Assembly: GCA_012103455.1 (NCBI GenBank)
Contig: WLWT01000001.1
Location: 2,921,288 to 2,985,287, forward strand
Source: Gammaproteobacteria bacterium
GTDB taxonomy: Bacteria; Pseudomonadota; Gammaproteobacteria; HK1
Length of the DNA: 64,000 nt
Direction of reading: 5' to 3'
This document shows positions 8,857 to 18,667 of the stretch, in pieces (within the stretch, counting starts at the first letter, position 1; each line of letters begins with the position of its first letter). The position numbers and the translations under genes are program-made. Under the pieces are notes generated by a model, which saw only the letters and a program-made list of their open reading frames with translations, was not told the DNA's origin and made no database searches.

Positions 8857-10950
8857 TTACTCGTAAGGGGCTACAGGGGTGAGTGCCTCGCTGACACGAA
8901 AGCTGGGATAGCGCCCGCGTATACCGTGATTCGCCCCATGAGTGAGTCCATAAATAGCCTGGTACGCGAGCACGGCCCTCACATAGCGGCGTGTTTCCTT
9001 GAAAGGGATGGTTTCCACCCAAATGTCGCCATCTAGCAGTGTCGATTGCGCACGCCATCTACGAATGCGATGGGGGCCGGCATTGTATGCCGCCGTCGCC
9101 AGCGCGGTGTGTCCGTTCAAACGCTTGCTCAGACGGGCCAAATAGGTGGTGCCGAATTTAATATTGAGCACGGGTGAGAAAAGCTCGGCGTTGTGGCGCA
9201 GTCTCATCCCTAGTGATTGGGCCACCTCCCGGGCTGTTCCCGGCAGCAGTTGCATAAGACCCAAGGCGCCCGCGCTCGAGCGTATGTCGTTCAGATAAGC
9301 GCTCTCCTGGCGCATCACTGCCCGTGCCCACAGCGCGGAAACGCCGGCTCTTTTGGCTTCTTTTCGTACTATGGTCTGGTACGGGAGCGGGAACCTAAGG
9401 CTGATGAAATCCAAAGCCTTGGCCCGGCCTAGCGTCACAATAGCCATGCTGTGCCAACCCCAGCCGTGGGCGGCATGCGCCGCGGCGATCAGATCTTTAG
9501 CACCCTCGAGCTGGCCGAGTAGGTAATGCCATTCACGGCGCGCCTCGGTGTAGCGCTCCATGGCCAGCCATTCACGGGCGCGTTTGGCTGACGGTTGGTT
9601 CGACAAGCGCTTGATGGCGGCCGCAGAGGGGGCCTGCGGTTGTGGATTCAAGCTATAGGGGCGGCCTAATCTATCAGCGGCTAGAAAGCCGTGAAAGGAG
9701 CGGGCGCTGGCGGCACGCGCATACGCTTGTCTAGCCAACTGCACCTGGCCAGCATGCTCTGCAGCCCGGCCTTGCCAATACTGCCAGCGCGGCTCCTTTA
9801 GCTCCTGTGCCGGTAGTCTGCCTAGCGCCTGACGGGCGGCGGGCCAACGGCCATGCCGGAGCGCACTGGTAACGCGCCAATAACGCACTTGGTCGCGGAT
9901 GGGCTCGCGAATGCCGCTCAACCAATCCACTGCCTCCGGGCGCTGGGCACCGGCGAGGAACAGACCGACCCATTCATCGGCCCGCTTCACCGCTACCGGT
10001 GGATAGGGCCGGCGGGTGCGCTCCTCACGCCAAAAGCGGGCGGCTTCAACGGCGTCGGTGCGGGCGAGGCGGCGCAGCGCATAGGCCACCATATCTTCGG
10101 TTTGCGCCGGGTAGCGGATCAGCGGCAACTCGGCGACGCTTTTAGGGTTGTCGCGAAGACGCAGCCAAGCTTTCATTAACGTCCGCTCTTCAGGGGGCAG
10201 TTTCTTGCCTAGATAACGGGCCAGCGGCGGGTTGCCCGCGCGCACTGCAAGGGCAATCCGTGCAAGCGTGAGTGGATTGGATATGCCACCGGCTTGCCGC
10301 CATCTGGAGAAGGGCGCATCGCATTCATCCGGCATGGACTTGCCGTTCAACCAGAGTGCTTGGGTCCGGCTGGCCGCTTCCTTGACGCGGCCTGTTTGCC
10401 ACAGCGCATGGGCGTGGCGACATCTCTGAGCGTCAGCCTTGGACCCCCTGTAGTGCTCGAGCCACTCGCTCCAGGCACCGTCCTTCGCGAAAAAGCGCAA
10501 GAGCGCGGAGCGCAAAGGCTGGGTCATGGGCGCGTTGCCATAGCGCGCCAAAAACACCTTCGCCTGCTCCCGCTCATCCGGTAACCGCTGCCGTAACCGC
10601 TCAGCTTGCAGATAGGGGCGTAGCGGGTAATTGTGCAAACGCTCGTACAAAGGCGCGAACAGCGCGGTGCTTTTTTGCGCCAATGCTCTCTCGGCAGCGA
10701 TAAACGCCGCTCTGCCGGCTGAGTTGTCCGCCCACGCACGGGTGCTGCAAAAGTCCAGGCAGAGGATAAGCGCGGTAAGCCATAGCAGCCGCGCTACGGT
10801 AGGTTCTGCAGGAGCATCAGCGTAAACTGTCGAGCCTCCATTGGCGGGCGTGTTCGTCCTGGCGTACCAGCGGGATGTTCCCCACGTAGACCTTGAACGT
10901 GACGGCCTTGGCCGTGAAAACGTTTGCTGTGCGCAGATCCGAAGAGGCAA
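8857..10950 (-). CDS. slt: soluble lytic murein transglycosylase (5' end uncertain)
   Basis: A periplasmic Slt70-type enzyme that cleaves the MurNAc-GlcNAc bond of peptidoglycan, leaving 1,6-anhydro-MurNAc. The C-terminal catalytic domain is complete: the catalytic Glu in MRQESAY, SSAGALGLMQLLPGTA, ATAAYNAGP and IPFKETRRYV. The long region before it is the helical superhelix of the family. A signal-peptide-like stretch (RLLWLTALILCL...RAWA) lies at about 10740-10800. No ATG or GTG precedes it in frame; the nearest start is TTG at 10950. An ATG at 10817 with leader-like codons is in another frame and would fit only if one base were gained or lost near 10798. The start is therefore open. Confidence 0.85.
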   Translation of the reverse strand: MPLRICAQQTFSRPRPSRSRSTWGTSRWYARTNTPANGGSTVYADAPAEPTVARLLWLTALILCLDFCSTRAWADNSAGRAAFIAAERALAQKSTALFAPLYERLHNYPLRPYLQAERLRQRLPDEREQAKVFLARYGNAPMTQPLRSALLRFFAKDGAWSEWLEHYRGSKADAQRCRHAHALWQTGRVKEAASRTQALWLNGKSMPDECDAPFSRWRQAGGISNPLTLARIALAVRAGNPPLARYLGKKLPPEERTLMKAWLRLRDNPKSVAELPLIRYPAQTEDMVAYALRRLARTDAVEAARFWREERTRRPYPPVAVKRADEWVGLFLAGAQRPEAVDWLSGIREPIRDQVRYWRVTSALRHGRWPAARQALGRLPAQELKEPRWQYWQGRAAEHAGQVQLARQAYARAASARSFHGFLAADRLGRPYSLNPQPQAPSAAAIKRLSNQPSAKRAREWLAMERYTEARREWHYLLGQLEGAKDLIAAAHAAHGWGWHSMAIVTLGRAKALDFISLRFPLPYQTIVRKEAKRAGVSALWARAVMRQESAYLNDIRSSAGALGLMQLLPGTAREVAQSLGMRLRHNAELFSPVLNIKFGTTYLARLSKRLNGHTALATAAYNAGPHRIRRWRAQSTLLDGDIWVETIPFKETRRYVRAVLAYQAIYGLTHGANHGIRGRYPSFRVSEALTPVAPYE

Positions 10951-10953
10951 TAC

Positions 10954-11760
10954 ATGAGTGAAGTAAGCGTCAGTAGAGCGCAGCGCGGTCTCGGCGATTT
11001 GCTGTCGTTGATGCGCCGGCTGCGGGATCCGGCTAGCGGTTGTCCTTGGGACGCAGAGCAAACGTTCGCGACCATAGCCTCTTATACCGTCGAGGAAGCC
11101 TACGAGGTGGCCGATGCCATCAACCGGCAAAATCATGAAGAACTGCTCGATGAGCTGGGTGATCTTCTGTTTCAAGTCGTGTTCCACGCACGTATTGCCG
11201 AGGAGCAGGGCTTGTTCGACTTCGCTGACGTCGCCCGCGCCATCGTCGATAAAATGGTGCGACGCCATCCCCATGTCTTCGCGGATGCGCCGCGGGAGCT
11301 AGCGGGGGAGAATTGGGAGGTGATCAAAGCGCAGGAAAGGCGGCGCAAAGGCGCTCCCGAGGCGGCCAGCGCCCTGGCCGGCATCACCCGTGGGTTGCCT
11401 CCGATCAAGCGCGCCGTCGCGCTGCAAAAGCGCGCCGCCAAGACCGGCTTTGACTGGCCCGGCGTAACCGGTCCGGCCGCCAAATTGAGCACAGAGTGTG
11501 ATGAGCTGAACGCTGCCATTAGAGAAGGTGATACGGCGGCCGCGGCGGCTGAATTGGGCGATGTTTTCTTTACCGCGGCGAATATCGCCAGACACCTACG
11601 TATCGATCCCGACCAGGTCATGATGGACACCAATGCCCGGTTTGAGTCCCGCTTTAGAGCGATGGAGGCTAATGCTCCGCAGGCAGGGTTAGCAGCGTTG
11701 GATGACGATACCCGTGAGCGCTTGTGGGAGGCGGCCAAACGGGACGAGCGCGGCTCATGA
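10954..11760 (+). CDS. mazG: nucleoside triphosphate pyrophosphohydrolase MazG
   Basis: A 268-residue all-alpha NTP pyrophosphatase that hydrolyses (d)NTPs to NMP and pyrophosphate. It cleans the nucleotide pool and may act on ppGpp control. There are two MazG domains. The first has SGCPWDAEQT, VEEAYEVADAI and LLDELGDLLFQVVFHARIAEE with the acidic metal ligands. The second has KLSTECDELNAAI and AAELGDVFFTAANIARHL. The ATG at 10954 has a purine-rich GAAGAGG upstream. It is divergent from slt with almost no intergenic space and overlaps the next start by 4 bp. Confidence 0.95.
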   Translation: MSEVSVSRAQRGLGDLLSLMRRLRDPASGCPWDAEQTFATIASYTVEEAYEVADAINRQNHEELLDELGDLLFQVVFHARIAEEQGLFDFADVARAIVDKMVRRHPHVFADAPRELAGENWEVIKAQERRRKGAPEAASALAGITRGLPPIKRAVALQKRAAKTGFDWPGVTGPAAKLSTECDELNAAIREGDTAAAAAELGDVFFTAANIARHLRIDPDQVMMDTNARFESRFRAMEANAPQAGLAALDDDTRERLWEAAKRDERGS

Positions 11761-12563
11761 CGGCGCCACCTACGGATGCAGTGGCTATGGCAACGGCACG
11801 GTGGCGGCTTTGGCGCCTGCGGGTCATCGCTGGCTGCTGGCTGGCGGCGGCGGCGCTGCTCGGCTCTTGGTTCTGGCCCGTGACCCGGTCTGTATGGGAT
11901 CATATCGACACTTATGCCTTCAATATCTTGCATGGGCACCTGCGTTATATGGGAGCGGGATGGCATTGGTTCTGGGCGGCTGCGAATACACGATGGTTCG
12001 ACCTCGGCTCGGCACTGGCGTTCGCTCTGATTTTTTTGTTTCACTTAAAGGCTGGTGGACTTATGGATCTGACCCGCCGCTTGGCTCAGGGTGTTTTTCT
12101 CACCGTCTTTACCGTCACCGTTCTATACCTATCCACCAAACATGTTTTTGTCTTCGAACGCTTGAGTCCAAGCTTACAACTGCAACCGGTCATCCGTCTT
12201 TCCACCGTCTTTACCGAAATCAAAGTGAAAGATATATCCGGGAACAGCTTTCCGGGTGATCACGGTACCACCGTTACTTTGTTTACCTTTTTTATCTGGG
12301 CATTTGCCGGTAGACGCCTAGGGCTGATCACTGTTCTTGTGGCCGGCTTCCTGGTATTGCCGCGAATGGTAAGTGGCGCCCATTGGCTCACCGATCTTCT
12401 GGTTGGCAGCGCAGCCATCGCCCTGGTGGCATTACCGCTGGCACTCGCCACACCCCTCAGTGCCACCGTCATCGCACTGCTGGATGGGATATTGCAAAGA
12501 TTTTCGCAGCCACTACTCGATTGGTTGCGCCTGAAGCGCAATGACGAGGGCCATGCGCCTTGA
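11757..12563 (+). CDS. PAP2-superfamily membrane phosphatase
   Basis: A 268-residue integral membrane protein of the PAP2 superfamily. The three phosphatase motifs are recognisable in diverged form: KHVFVFERLSP (motif 1), FPGDHG (motif 2, with GDH in place of SGH) and SGAHWLTDLLVG (motif 3). Members act on phosphorylated lipids such as undecaprenyl pyrophosphate, phosphatidylglycerol phosphate or lipid A. Which of these applies is not decidable here. The ATG overlaps the mazG stop (ATGA), so it is co-transcribed with mazG. Confidence 0.8.
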   Translation: MTAPPTDAVAMATARWRLWRLRVIAGCWLAAAALLGSWFWPVTRSVWDHIDTYAFNILHGHLRYMGAGWHWFWAAANTRWFDLGSALAFALIFLFHLKAGGLMDLTRRLAQGVFLTVFTVTVLYLSTKHVFVFERLSPSLQLQPVIRLSTVFTEIKVKDISGNSFPGDHGTTVTLFTFFIWAFAGRRLGLITVLVAGFLVLPRMVSGAHWLTDLLVGSAAIALVALPLALATPLSATVIALLDGILQRFSQPLLDWLRLKRNDEGHAP

Positions 12564-12623
12564 GTGAGGCATCATTTGAGGACCGGGGTCAGCGGAAGAT
12601 GCCTCTACACGGATACTACTGTA

Positions 12624-12763
12624 GGGCACCTCTAAAATTGCACTTTTCCGCGATTGCGGCGTCAGCGCCGTGCTCTAATCCTCATGTATGACCTTATACA
12701 CTGCGGTTGTGCGCGCGGTGCTTTCCCGCGCTCACGAAAAAATGACTATTTTTAGCGGTGCCC
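12624..12763. mobile_element. miniature inverted-repeat element, copy 1 (140 bp)
   Basis: A non-coding element begins GGGCACC and ends with the inverted GGTGCCC. The terminal inverted repeats are about 16 bp (gggcacctctaaaaat-like). It is flanked by a 4-bp direct repeat TGTA (12620-12623 and 12764-12767). Two further copies lie at 21127-21268 (same orientation) and 27066-27205 (inverted). It has no open frame of its own, so it would depend on a transposase elsewhere in the genome. Confidence 0.9.
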
Positions 12764-12815
12764 TGTAGTCAGATTTCGCCTCACTGGCTGCGTGCTCAAT
12801 CGGTCACCTGCCTGC

Positions 12816-13646
12816 TCAACCTGAGGCAATATCCTTGTCCCGTTCGATCAAAGCATAAGCCGAGTGGTTGTGGATGGATTCAAAATTCTCCGATTCCACT
12901 ACATAAGCGGTCACCCGCGGATCTTCATTCAACCGTGCCGCCACATCGCGCACCATGTCTTCCACGAACTTGGGATTGTCATACGCGCGCTCTGTCACGT
13001 ATTTCTCATCCGGGCGTTTGAGCACGCCGTAAAGCTGGCAAGATGCCTCGTTCTCTACGATATCGATAAGCTCTTCCACCCAGACCAGCGCATTGGTGCG
13101 CACGTCCACGGTGACATGAGAGCGTTGATTGTGCGCACCGTAATCTGCAATCTGCTTCGAGCACGGACACAGCGATGTGACCGGTACTATCACCTTGGTA
13201 TGCATGAAAACAACGCCGCGGTCGATTTTGCCGATGAAACTGACCTCGTAGTCCATCAAACTGGTAACACCACTCACGGGAGCGGCCTTGGAGACGAAGT
13301 ACGGGAAAGTCATCTCGATGTAACCTGATTGTGCCTCCAACCGCTCGGTCATCTCATCGAGCATGCGCTTGAAGGTTTGGACGGTAATCTCGTACTCGTG
13401 CTGATTCAAAATGTCCACGAAACGGGACATGTGGGTGCCCTTGAAGTCCTGGGGCAAATTCACATACATGTTGAAGGTGGCGATGGTGCGCTGTTCCCCG
13501 GTTGAGCGGTCCATCACTTTCACCGGGTGGCGAATGCCTTTTACGCCGACTTTGTCGATGGGGATACAGCGAGTATCAGCGCTCCCTTGTACGTCAGCAA
13601 TGTGTTCAACGCCGGCTTCAGCAGCGACCGTTTCGAGCGTGTTCAT
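12816..13646 (-). CDS. folE2: GTP cyclohydrolase I type 2 FolE2
   Basis: A 276-residue GTP cyclohydrolase IB that converts GTP to 7,8-dihydroneopterin triphosphate for folate (and queuosine) synthesis. Family traits seen are [11 protein letters not shown], the [18 protein letters not shown] segment, and the catalytic Cys region SLCPCSKQI. This type works without zinc-only dependence and often replaces FolE. The ATG at 13646 has AGGAG six bases upstream; the in-frame ATG at 13652 sits too close to that site. It is downstream of ispA on the same strand; dxs, often found between them, is absent. Confidence 0.95.
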   Translation of the reverse strand: MNTLETVAAEAGVEHIADVQGSADTRCIPIDKVGVKGIRHPVKVMDRSTGEQRTIATFNMYVNLPQDFKGTHMSRFVDILNQHEYEITVQTFKRMLDEMTERLEAQSGYIEMTFPYFVSKAAPVSGVTSLMDYEVSFIGKIDRGVVFMHTKVIVPVTSLCPCSKQIADYGAHNQRSHVTVDVRTNALVWVEELIDIVENEASCQLYGVLKRPDEKYVTERAYDNPKFVEDMVRDVAARLNEDPRVTAYVVESENFESIHNHSAYALIERDKDIASG

Positions 13647-13760
13647 CACCATCTCCTAGTGAAGTGCTGGACCCCGGCGGAGGTGAGGCCCGATAAAGCA
13701 CATCAGCTTACTATTGTAATGTCCAGTCCGCTATCAATGACGCCGGCAACACTCAGCCAC

Positions 13761-14726
13761 TCAATGGGTCCTAGCGATGATGAAGGCACTCAGCCAACGC
13801 AGCGGATCGGCCCGGCTATCGAAACCCTGCAGTGCTTTTATAGCTTCTTCGTGCATGGTGAAAGCCATGCTTTTGGCTTCCTCCAAACCGAGCAGGGCGG
13901 GGTAGGTCGGTTTATCTAGCGCTTCGTCGGCCCCTTGACGTTTACCGAGGGTTGTTGTGTCTCCCTCTACATCGAGGATGTCATCTTGGATTTGGAAGGC
14001 TAGGCCAATGCGGTACGCGTATCGGTCCAGTGGCTCTATGCGGGCATCACCCGGTGCTGATGTGCATAGCGCCCCGAGGCGCACGGCACCCCGTATAAGA
14101 GCGCCTGTCTTAAGTTCGTGCATAGTTTGCAATTCAGTCAGGGTGAGCGCTTTGCCCACCGCCGCTAAATCGATGGCCTGTCCCCCCGCCATGCCGGCAG
14201 CACCGCTGGCTTTGGCCAACACCGCCACCATCTCGGCGGCATTGGGATGGCGCTCTAGGCCATCCCCGGCCAGGAGTTCGAATGCCAGCGTCTGAAGAGC
14301 GTCTCCCGCGAGCATTGCCGTCGCTTCGTTGAATTTGATGTGGCATGTGGGCACACCACGGCGCAGAGCGTCATCATCCATACACGGCAGGTCGTCGTGC
14401 ACCAAGGAATAAGCGTGAATCAGCTCCACCGCAGCGGCAGCCCTATCTAGATAGACTCCATTGGGACCGGGGCTGCGCGAACCTTCAGAGTTTTTTATCG
14501 TTCGATCGGCTAGGGCTTGACCGGCTAGGGCTTGACCGGTCAGGTATACCAACGCCGCCCGCACCCGCTTGCCGCCATTCAAAACGGCGTAGCGCATAGC
14601 TTGATGTAAGCGCTCCAGGTAGGCGGACTCCCCGGGTAGGCACTGCGCCAACACCTCTTGCACCCGCGCTTGGCAGCTCTTGAGCGCGGCCGATAGCGCC
14701 GCCTCATCCAGATTGAGGTTATTCAT
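13761..14726 (-). CDS. ispA: polyprenyl synthetase, farnesyl diphosphate synthase IspA
   Basis: A 321-residue short-chain prenyltransferase that condenses IPP with DMAPP/GPP to farnesyl diphosphate. Both Asp-rich motifs are present: DDLPCMDDD with the following RRG, and QIQDDILDVEGD. NGGKRVRAAL and the ELIHAYSLVHDDLP context also match. There is an unusual insertion after TGQAL made partly of a 15-bp duplication, about 25 residues before the first Asp motif. The start at 14726 overlaps the 3' end of xseB, the usual xseB-ispA coupling. Confidence 0.95.
   Translation of the reverse strand: MNNLNLDEAALSAALKSCQARVQEVLAQCLPGESAYLERLHQAMRYAVLNGGKRVRAALVYLTGQALAGQALADRTIKNSEGSRSPGPNGVYLDRAAAAVELIHAYSLVHDDLPCMDDDALRRGVPTCHIKFNEATAMLAGDALQTLAFELLAGDGLERHPNAAEMVAVLAKASGAAGMAGGQAIDLAAVGKALTLTELQTMHELKTGALIRGAVRLGALCTSAPGDARIEPLDRYAYRIGLAFQIQDDILDVEGDTTTLGKRQGADEALDKPTYPALLGLEEAKSMAFTMHEEAIKALQGFDSRADPLRWLSAFIIARTH
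14504..14533 (-). repeat. 15-bp tandem duplication inside ispA
   Basis: Two 15-bp units (gayyggctagggctt on the plus strand) create a GQAL-A repeat in an inserted segment of IspA. The frame is kept. Confidence 0.8.
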
Positions 14727-15024
14727 GGCTGTCAAGGGAAAACTCCTCCAGGTCCCTTTTAACGTCCAACTCACCGGTACCGTCCGACTCACCGGGGCCA
14801 CGCTCACTCAATATGCGGACTTTGCGCTCCGCTTCGTCTAGGCTCCTCTGGCAGTGGTCGCTGAGCGCCATACCCCGCTCGTAAAGTGTCAACGACGCCT
14901 CAAGGCTGAGATCGCCTTTCTCCATCTCAGCCACGACCTTCTCAAGCGCTTCGAGTGCTTGTTCGAATGATAGAGCTTGCTCGGTGGCCAAAACTTGCTC
15001 AGCCGACTGTTCGCCAGAGGACAT
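14719..15024 (-). CDS. xseB: exodeoxyribonuclease VII small subunit XseB
   Basis: A 101-residue small subunit of exonuclease VII, which with XseA degrades single-stranded DNA. The family signature SFEQALEALEKVVAEMEKGDLSLE is seen as three short blocks: SFEQALEALE, EMEKGDLSLE and SLTLYERGMAL. The ATG at 15024 gives the usual length. It overlaps ispA at its 3' end by 8 bp. The C-terminal tail is acidic and longer than in most members. Confidence 0.93.
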   Translation of the reverse strand: MSSGEQSAEQVLATEQALSFEQALEALEKVVAEMEKGDLSLEASLTLYERGMALSDHCQRSLDEAERKVRILSERGPGESDGTGELDVKRDLEEFSLDSHE

Positions 15025-15359
15025 AACTTTAGATGCTCGTATGGTTTGTGGGGGCTGCTCGATGCCCACGTAAAATACGCAACCTAAAGGTTCTGCACCG
15101 GTGGCGTCAACGCGCTCCAAGCACTATTTTCGTTTGACAATGGTTGTACTCCTCACCACAATTCCTAAGTTAATCATGGCCTAGCGGACATGCTTCCTAG
15201 AGGCCGCGCGGCTAGCCGCACAATAGTTCTAGTCGCACAATAGTTATCGTGTCCTGGAGTTTCTACCTCTGGGGCCACATCCCGTACGAATGTTATTAAA
15301 CTTATCAATGGCGCCCCGCCGGGGCCCAAAGTGTTGCACAACTGGGAGGACACAGACTG
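15025..15359. other. intergenic region between divergent xseB and rubrerythrin genes
   Basis: About 335 bp separate two divergent genes and must hold both promoters, but no strong -35/-10 pair stands out. A 17-bp tandem duplication lies at 15217-15250. A purine-rich ribosome-binding site (GGGAGGA) precedes the rubrerythrin ATG. No gene was recognised. Confidence 0.5.
15217..15250. repeat. 17-bp tandem duplication, intergenic
   Basis: Two 17-bp units start with cgcacaatagtt and differ at a few 3' bases. The period is not a multiple of three, unlike the duplications inside genes. Confidence 0.8.
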
Positions 15360-15779
15360 ATGGAGTTGAAAGGCAGTAAAACGGAACAGAATTTAAAAGA
15401 CGCGTTTGCCGGGGAGTCTCAAGCTAATAGGCGTTATCTTTATTTCGCGGCGAAAGCCGACGTAGAGGGCTACAACGACGTCTCCGCCGTATTCCGGTCC
15501 ACCGCCGAGGGCGAAACCGGCCATGCGCACGGCCACTTGGAGTATCTAGAGGCATCCGGCGACCCCGCCACCGGACTGCCCATCGGTGGCACCGCCGACA
15601 ATCTCAAGGCTGCTATTGCCGGCGAGACCCATGAGTACACCGATATGTACCCCGGCATGGCTAAAGCCGCCCGCGACGAAGGCTTTGACGAGGTGGCCGA
15701 CTGGTTTGAGACACTGGCCAAGGCAGAGCGCTCTCATGCCAACCGCTTCCAAAAAGCGCTGGACAGCTTGGACGCTTAA
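15360..15779 (+). CDS. rubrerythrin-type diiron protein
   Basis: A 139-residue ferritin-like four-helix diiron protein. The ligands are visible as Glu in [10 protein letters not shown], ExxH in [10 protein letters not shown], Glu in [12 protein letters not shown], and ExxH in [10 protein letters not shown]. It lacks the C-terminal rubredoxin domain of classic rubrerythrin. It therefore resembles the short sulerythrin-like forms thought to reduce peroxide in the cytoplasm. It is monocistronic with its own ribosome-binding site; a strong hairpin follows. Confidence 0.93.
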   Translation: MELKGSKTEQNLKDAFAGESQANRRYLYFAAKADVEGYNDVSAVFRSTAEGETGHAHGHLEYLEASGDPATGLPIGGTADNLKAAIAGETHEYTDMYPGMAKAARDEGFDEVADWFETLAKAERSHANRFQKALDSLDA

Positions 15780-15823
15780 AGCTAATCCAGCAAGCGCTCC
15801 AGCGCCAAGCTGCTCACAAAAAT

Positions 15824-15850
15824 GCCCCAGCTTTAGGCTGGGGCCTGGCT
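15824..15850. terminator. hairpin after rubrerythrin
   Basis: A perfect 8-bp stem (gccccagc / gctggggc) with a 5-base loop lies 44 bp after the rubrerythrin stop. The T-run is on the minus-strand side (AAAAAT precedes the stem on the plus strand), so it works best as a minus-strand terminator and less clearly for rubrerythrin. Confidence 0.55.
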
Positions 15851-16016
15851 GTCCTCCAATCTTCGTAAAACCGGTGCCTAGAACGCTGGTCAAACCGCTC
15901 TGTTGCGTGCCACTGGAGACGCATTGGCGGGGTTATCTTCCAGAGTTTTTATGTTCTGGGCGGTTATTATTCCCAAGACTCGTTGTCTGGGGACTTATTT
16001 CCTGAGGCTTGAGAAC

Positions 16017-16688
16017 ATGGCCAGAGCGATTGATAACAATCATGTAGTTGAGCACCGGCTCCGATCGCGGGGCTGGACCGCCGCACTGGTGGGGTGTGCC
16101 TCGGTTTTTCTTGCCCCCTCGGTTTTTCTCGCCCTGGGTATTTTGCTCCCAGCCGGCGGCGCGAACGCACAGCTAGGCTCCTCCAAGTCCCGCAATGATC
16201 CTACACCGCTTCGTAGCACTTACGGTGATGAGGTGACTGACTGGCGCGAAAACGAGTTAGCCCTGCCCCCGTTTCCACGCCAAGAACATCTCACCCCCAT
16301 ACAGTTGAACTTCGCAGGTGCCACTCACCGTTACTATATAGATGAGAGCTCCTTGAGCTTCGGCAGCGATAAGGTGATTCGTTACACCGTTGTCATCAGG
16401 AGCAAAACCGGTGTTGTCAACGTCTTTTACGAAGGCATTAGCTGTCCTACCCGCGAATTTAAGGAATATGCCTATGGCACCGCTAAGCGCGAGTTCAGAC
16501 TAAGGCCCGCTCCCCGTTGGCGAGCGATTACCCGGCGTGGAGTGAAAGCGTACCGCGATGCCCTGTTCACCAAATATGTGTGCTCCAAATCCACTGGCGC
16601 CATCGGGGTGGAGGGGGTGATAAAACGGTTACGCCATGGTGGTCAGATCATGCATTCATCCTGGGACGACGCTAGGCCCGACGCCTGA
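16017..16688 (+). CDS. CNP1-like exported protein
   Basis: A 223-residue protein with an N-terminal hydrophobic signal segment (about residues 20-45, ending GGANAQ). The mature domain resembles the CNP1-like family: PPFPRQEHLTPIQ, YYIDESSLSFGSDKVIRYT and ISCPTREFKEYAYG are present. It is predicted to be periplasmic; its function is unknown. An 18-bp tandem duplication within the signal segment gives SVFLAP then SVFLAL. The ATG at 16017 places the signal peptide near the N-terminus. It precedes parE by 43 bp on the same strand. Confidence 0.8.
   Translation: MARAIDNNHVVEHRLRSRGWTAALVGCASVFLAPSVFLALGILLPAGGANAQLGSSKSRNDPTPLRSTYGDEVTDWRENELALPPFPRQEHLTPIQLNFAGATHRYYIDESSLSFGSDKVIRYTVVIRSKTGVVNVFYEGISCPTREFKEYAYGTAKREFRLRPAPRWRAITRRGVKAYRDALFTKYVCSKSTGAIGVEGVIKRLRHGGQIMHSSWDDARPDA
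16099..16134 (+). repeat. 18-bp tandem duplication in the CNP1-like signal peptide
   Basis: Two 18-bp units (cctcggtttttctygccc-like) lengthen the hydrophobic core of the signal peptide by six residues. The frame is kept. Confidence 0.85.
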
Positions 16689-16704
16689 GGACCTAACACT
16701 TTAG

Positions 16705-18633
<1,929 letters not shown>

Positions 18634-18667
18634 ACACCGCGCAGTATCAAGTTAAGAGGAGCAAAAC

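Noticed and set aside
11172..12044. 290-residue open frame on the minus strand
   Set aside because: It is antisense to mazG and the PAP2 gene, both with clear motifs; the composition is Ser/Arg/Ala-rich as expected of a shadow frame.
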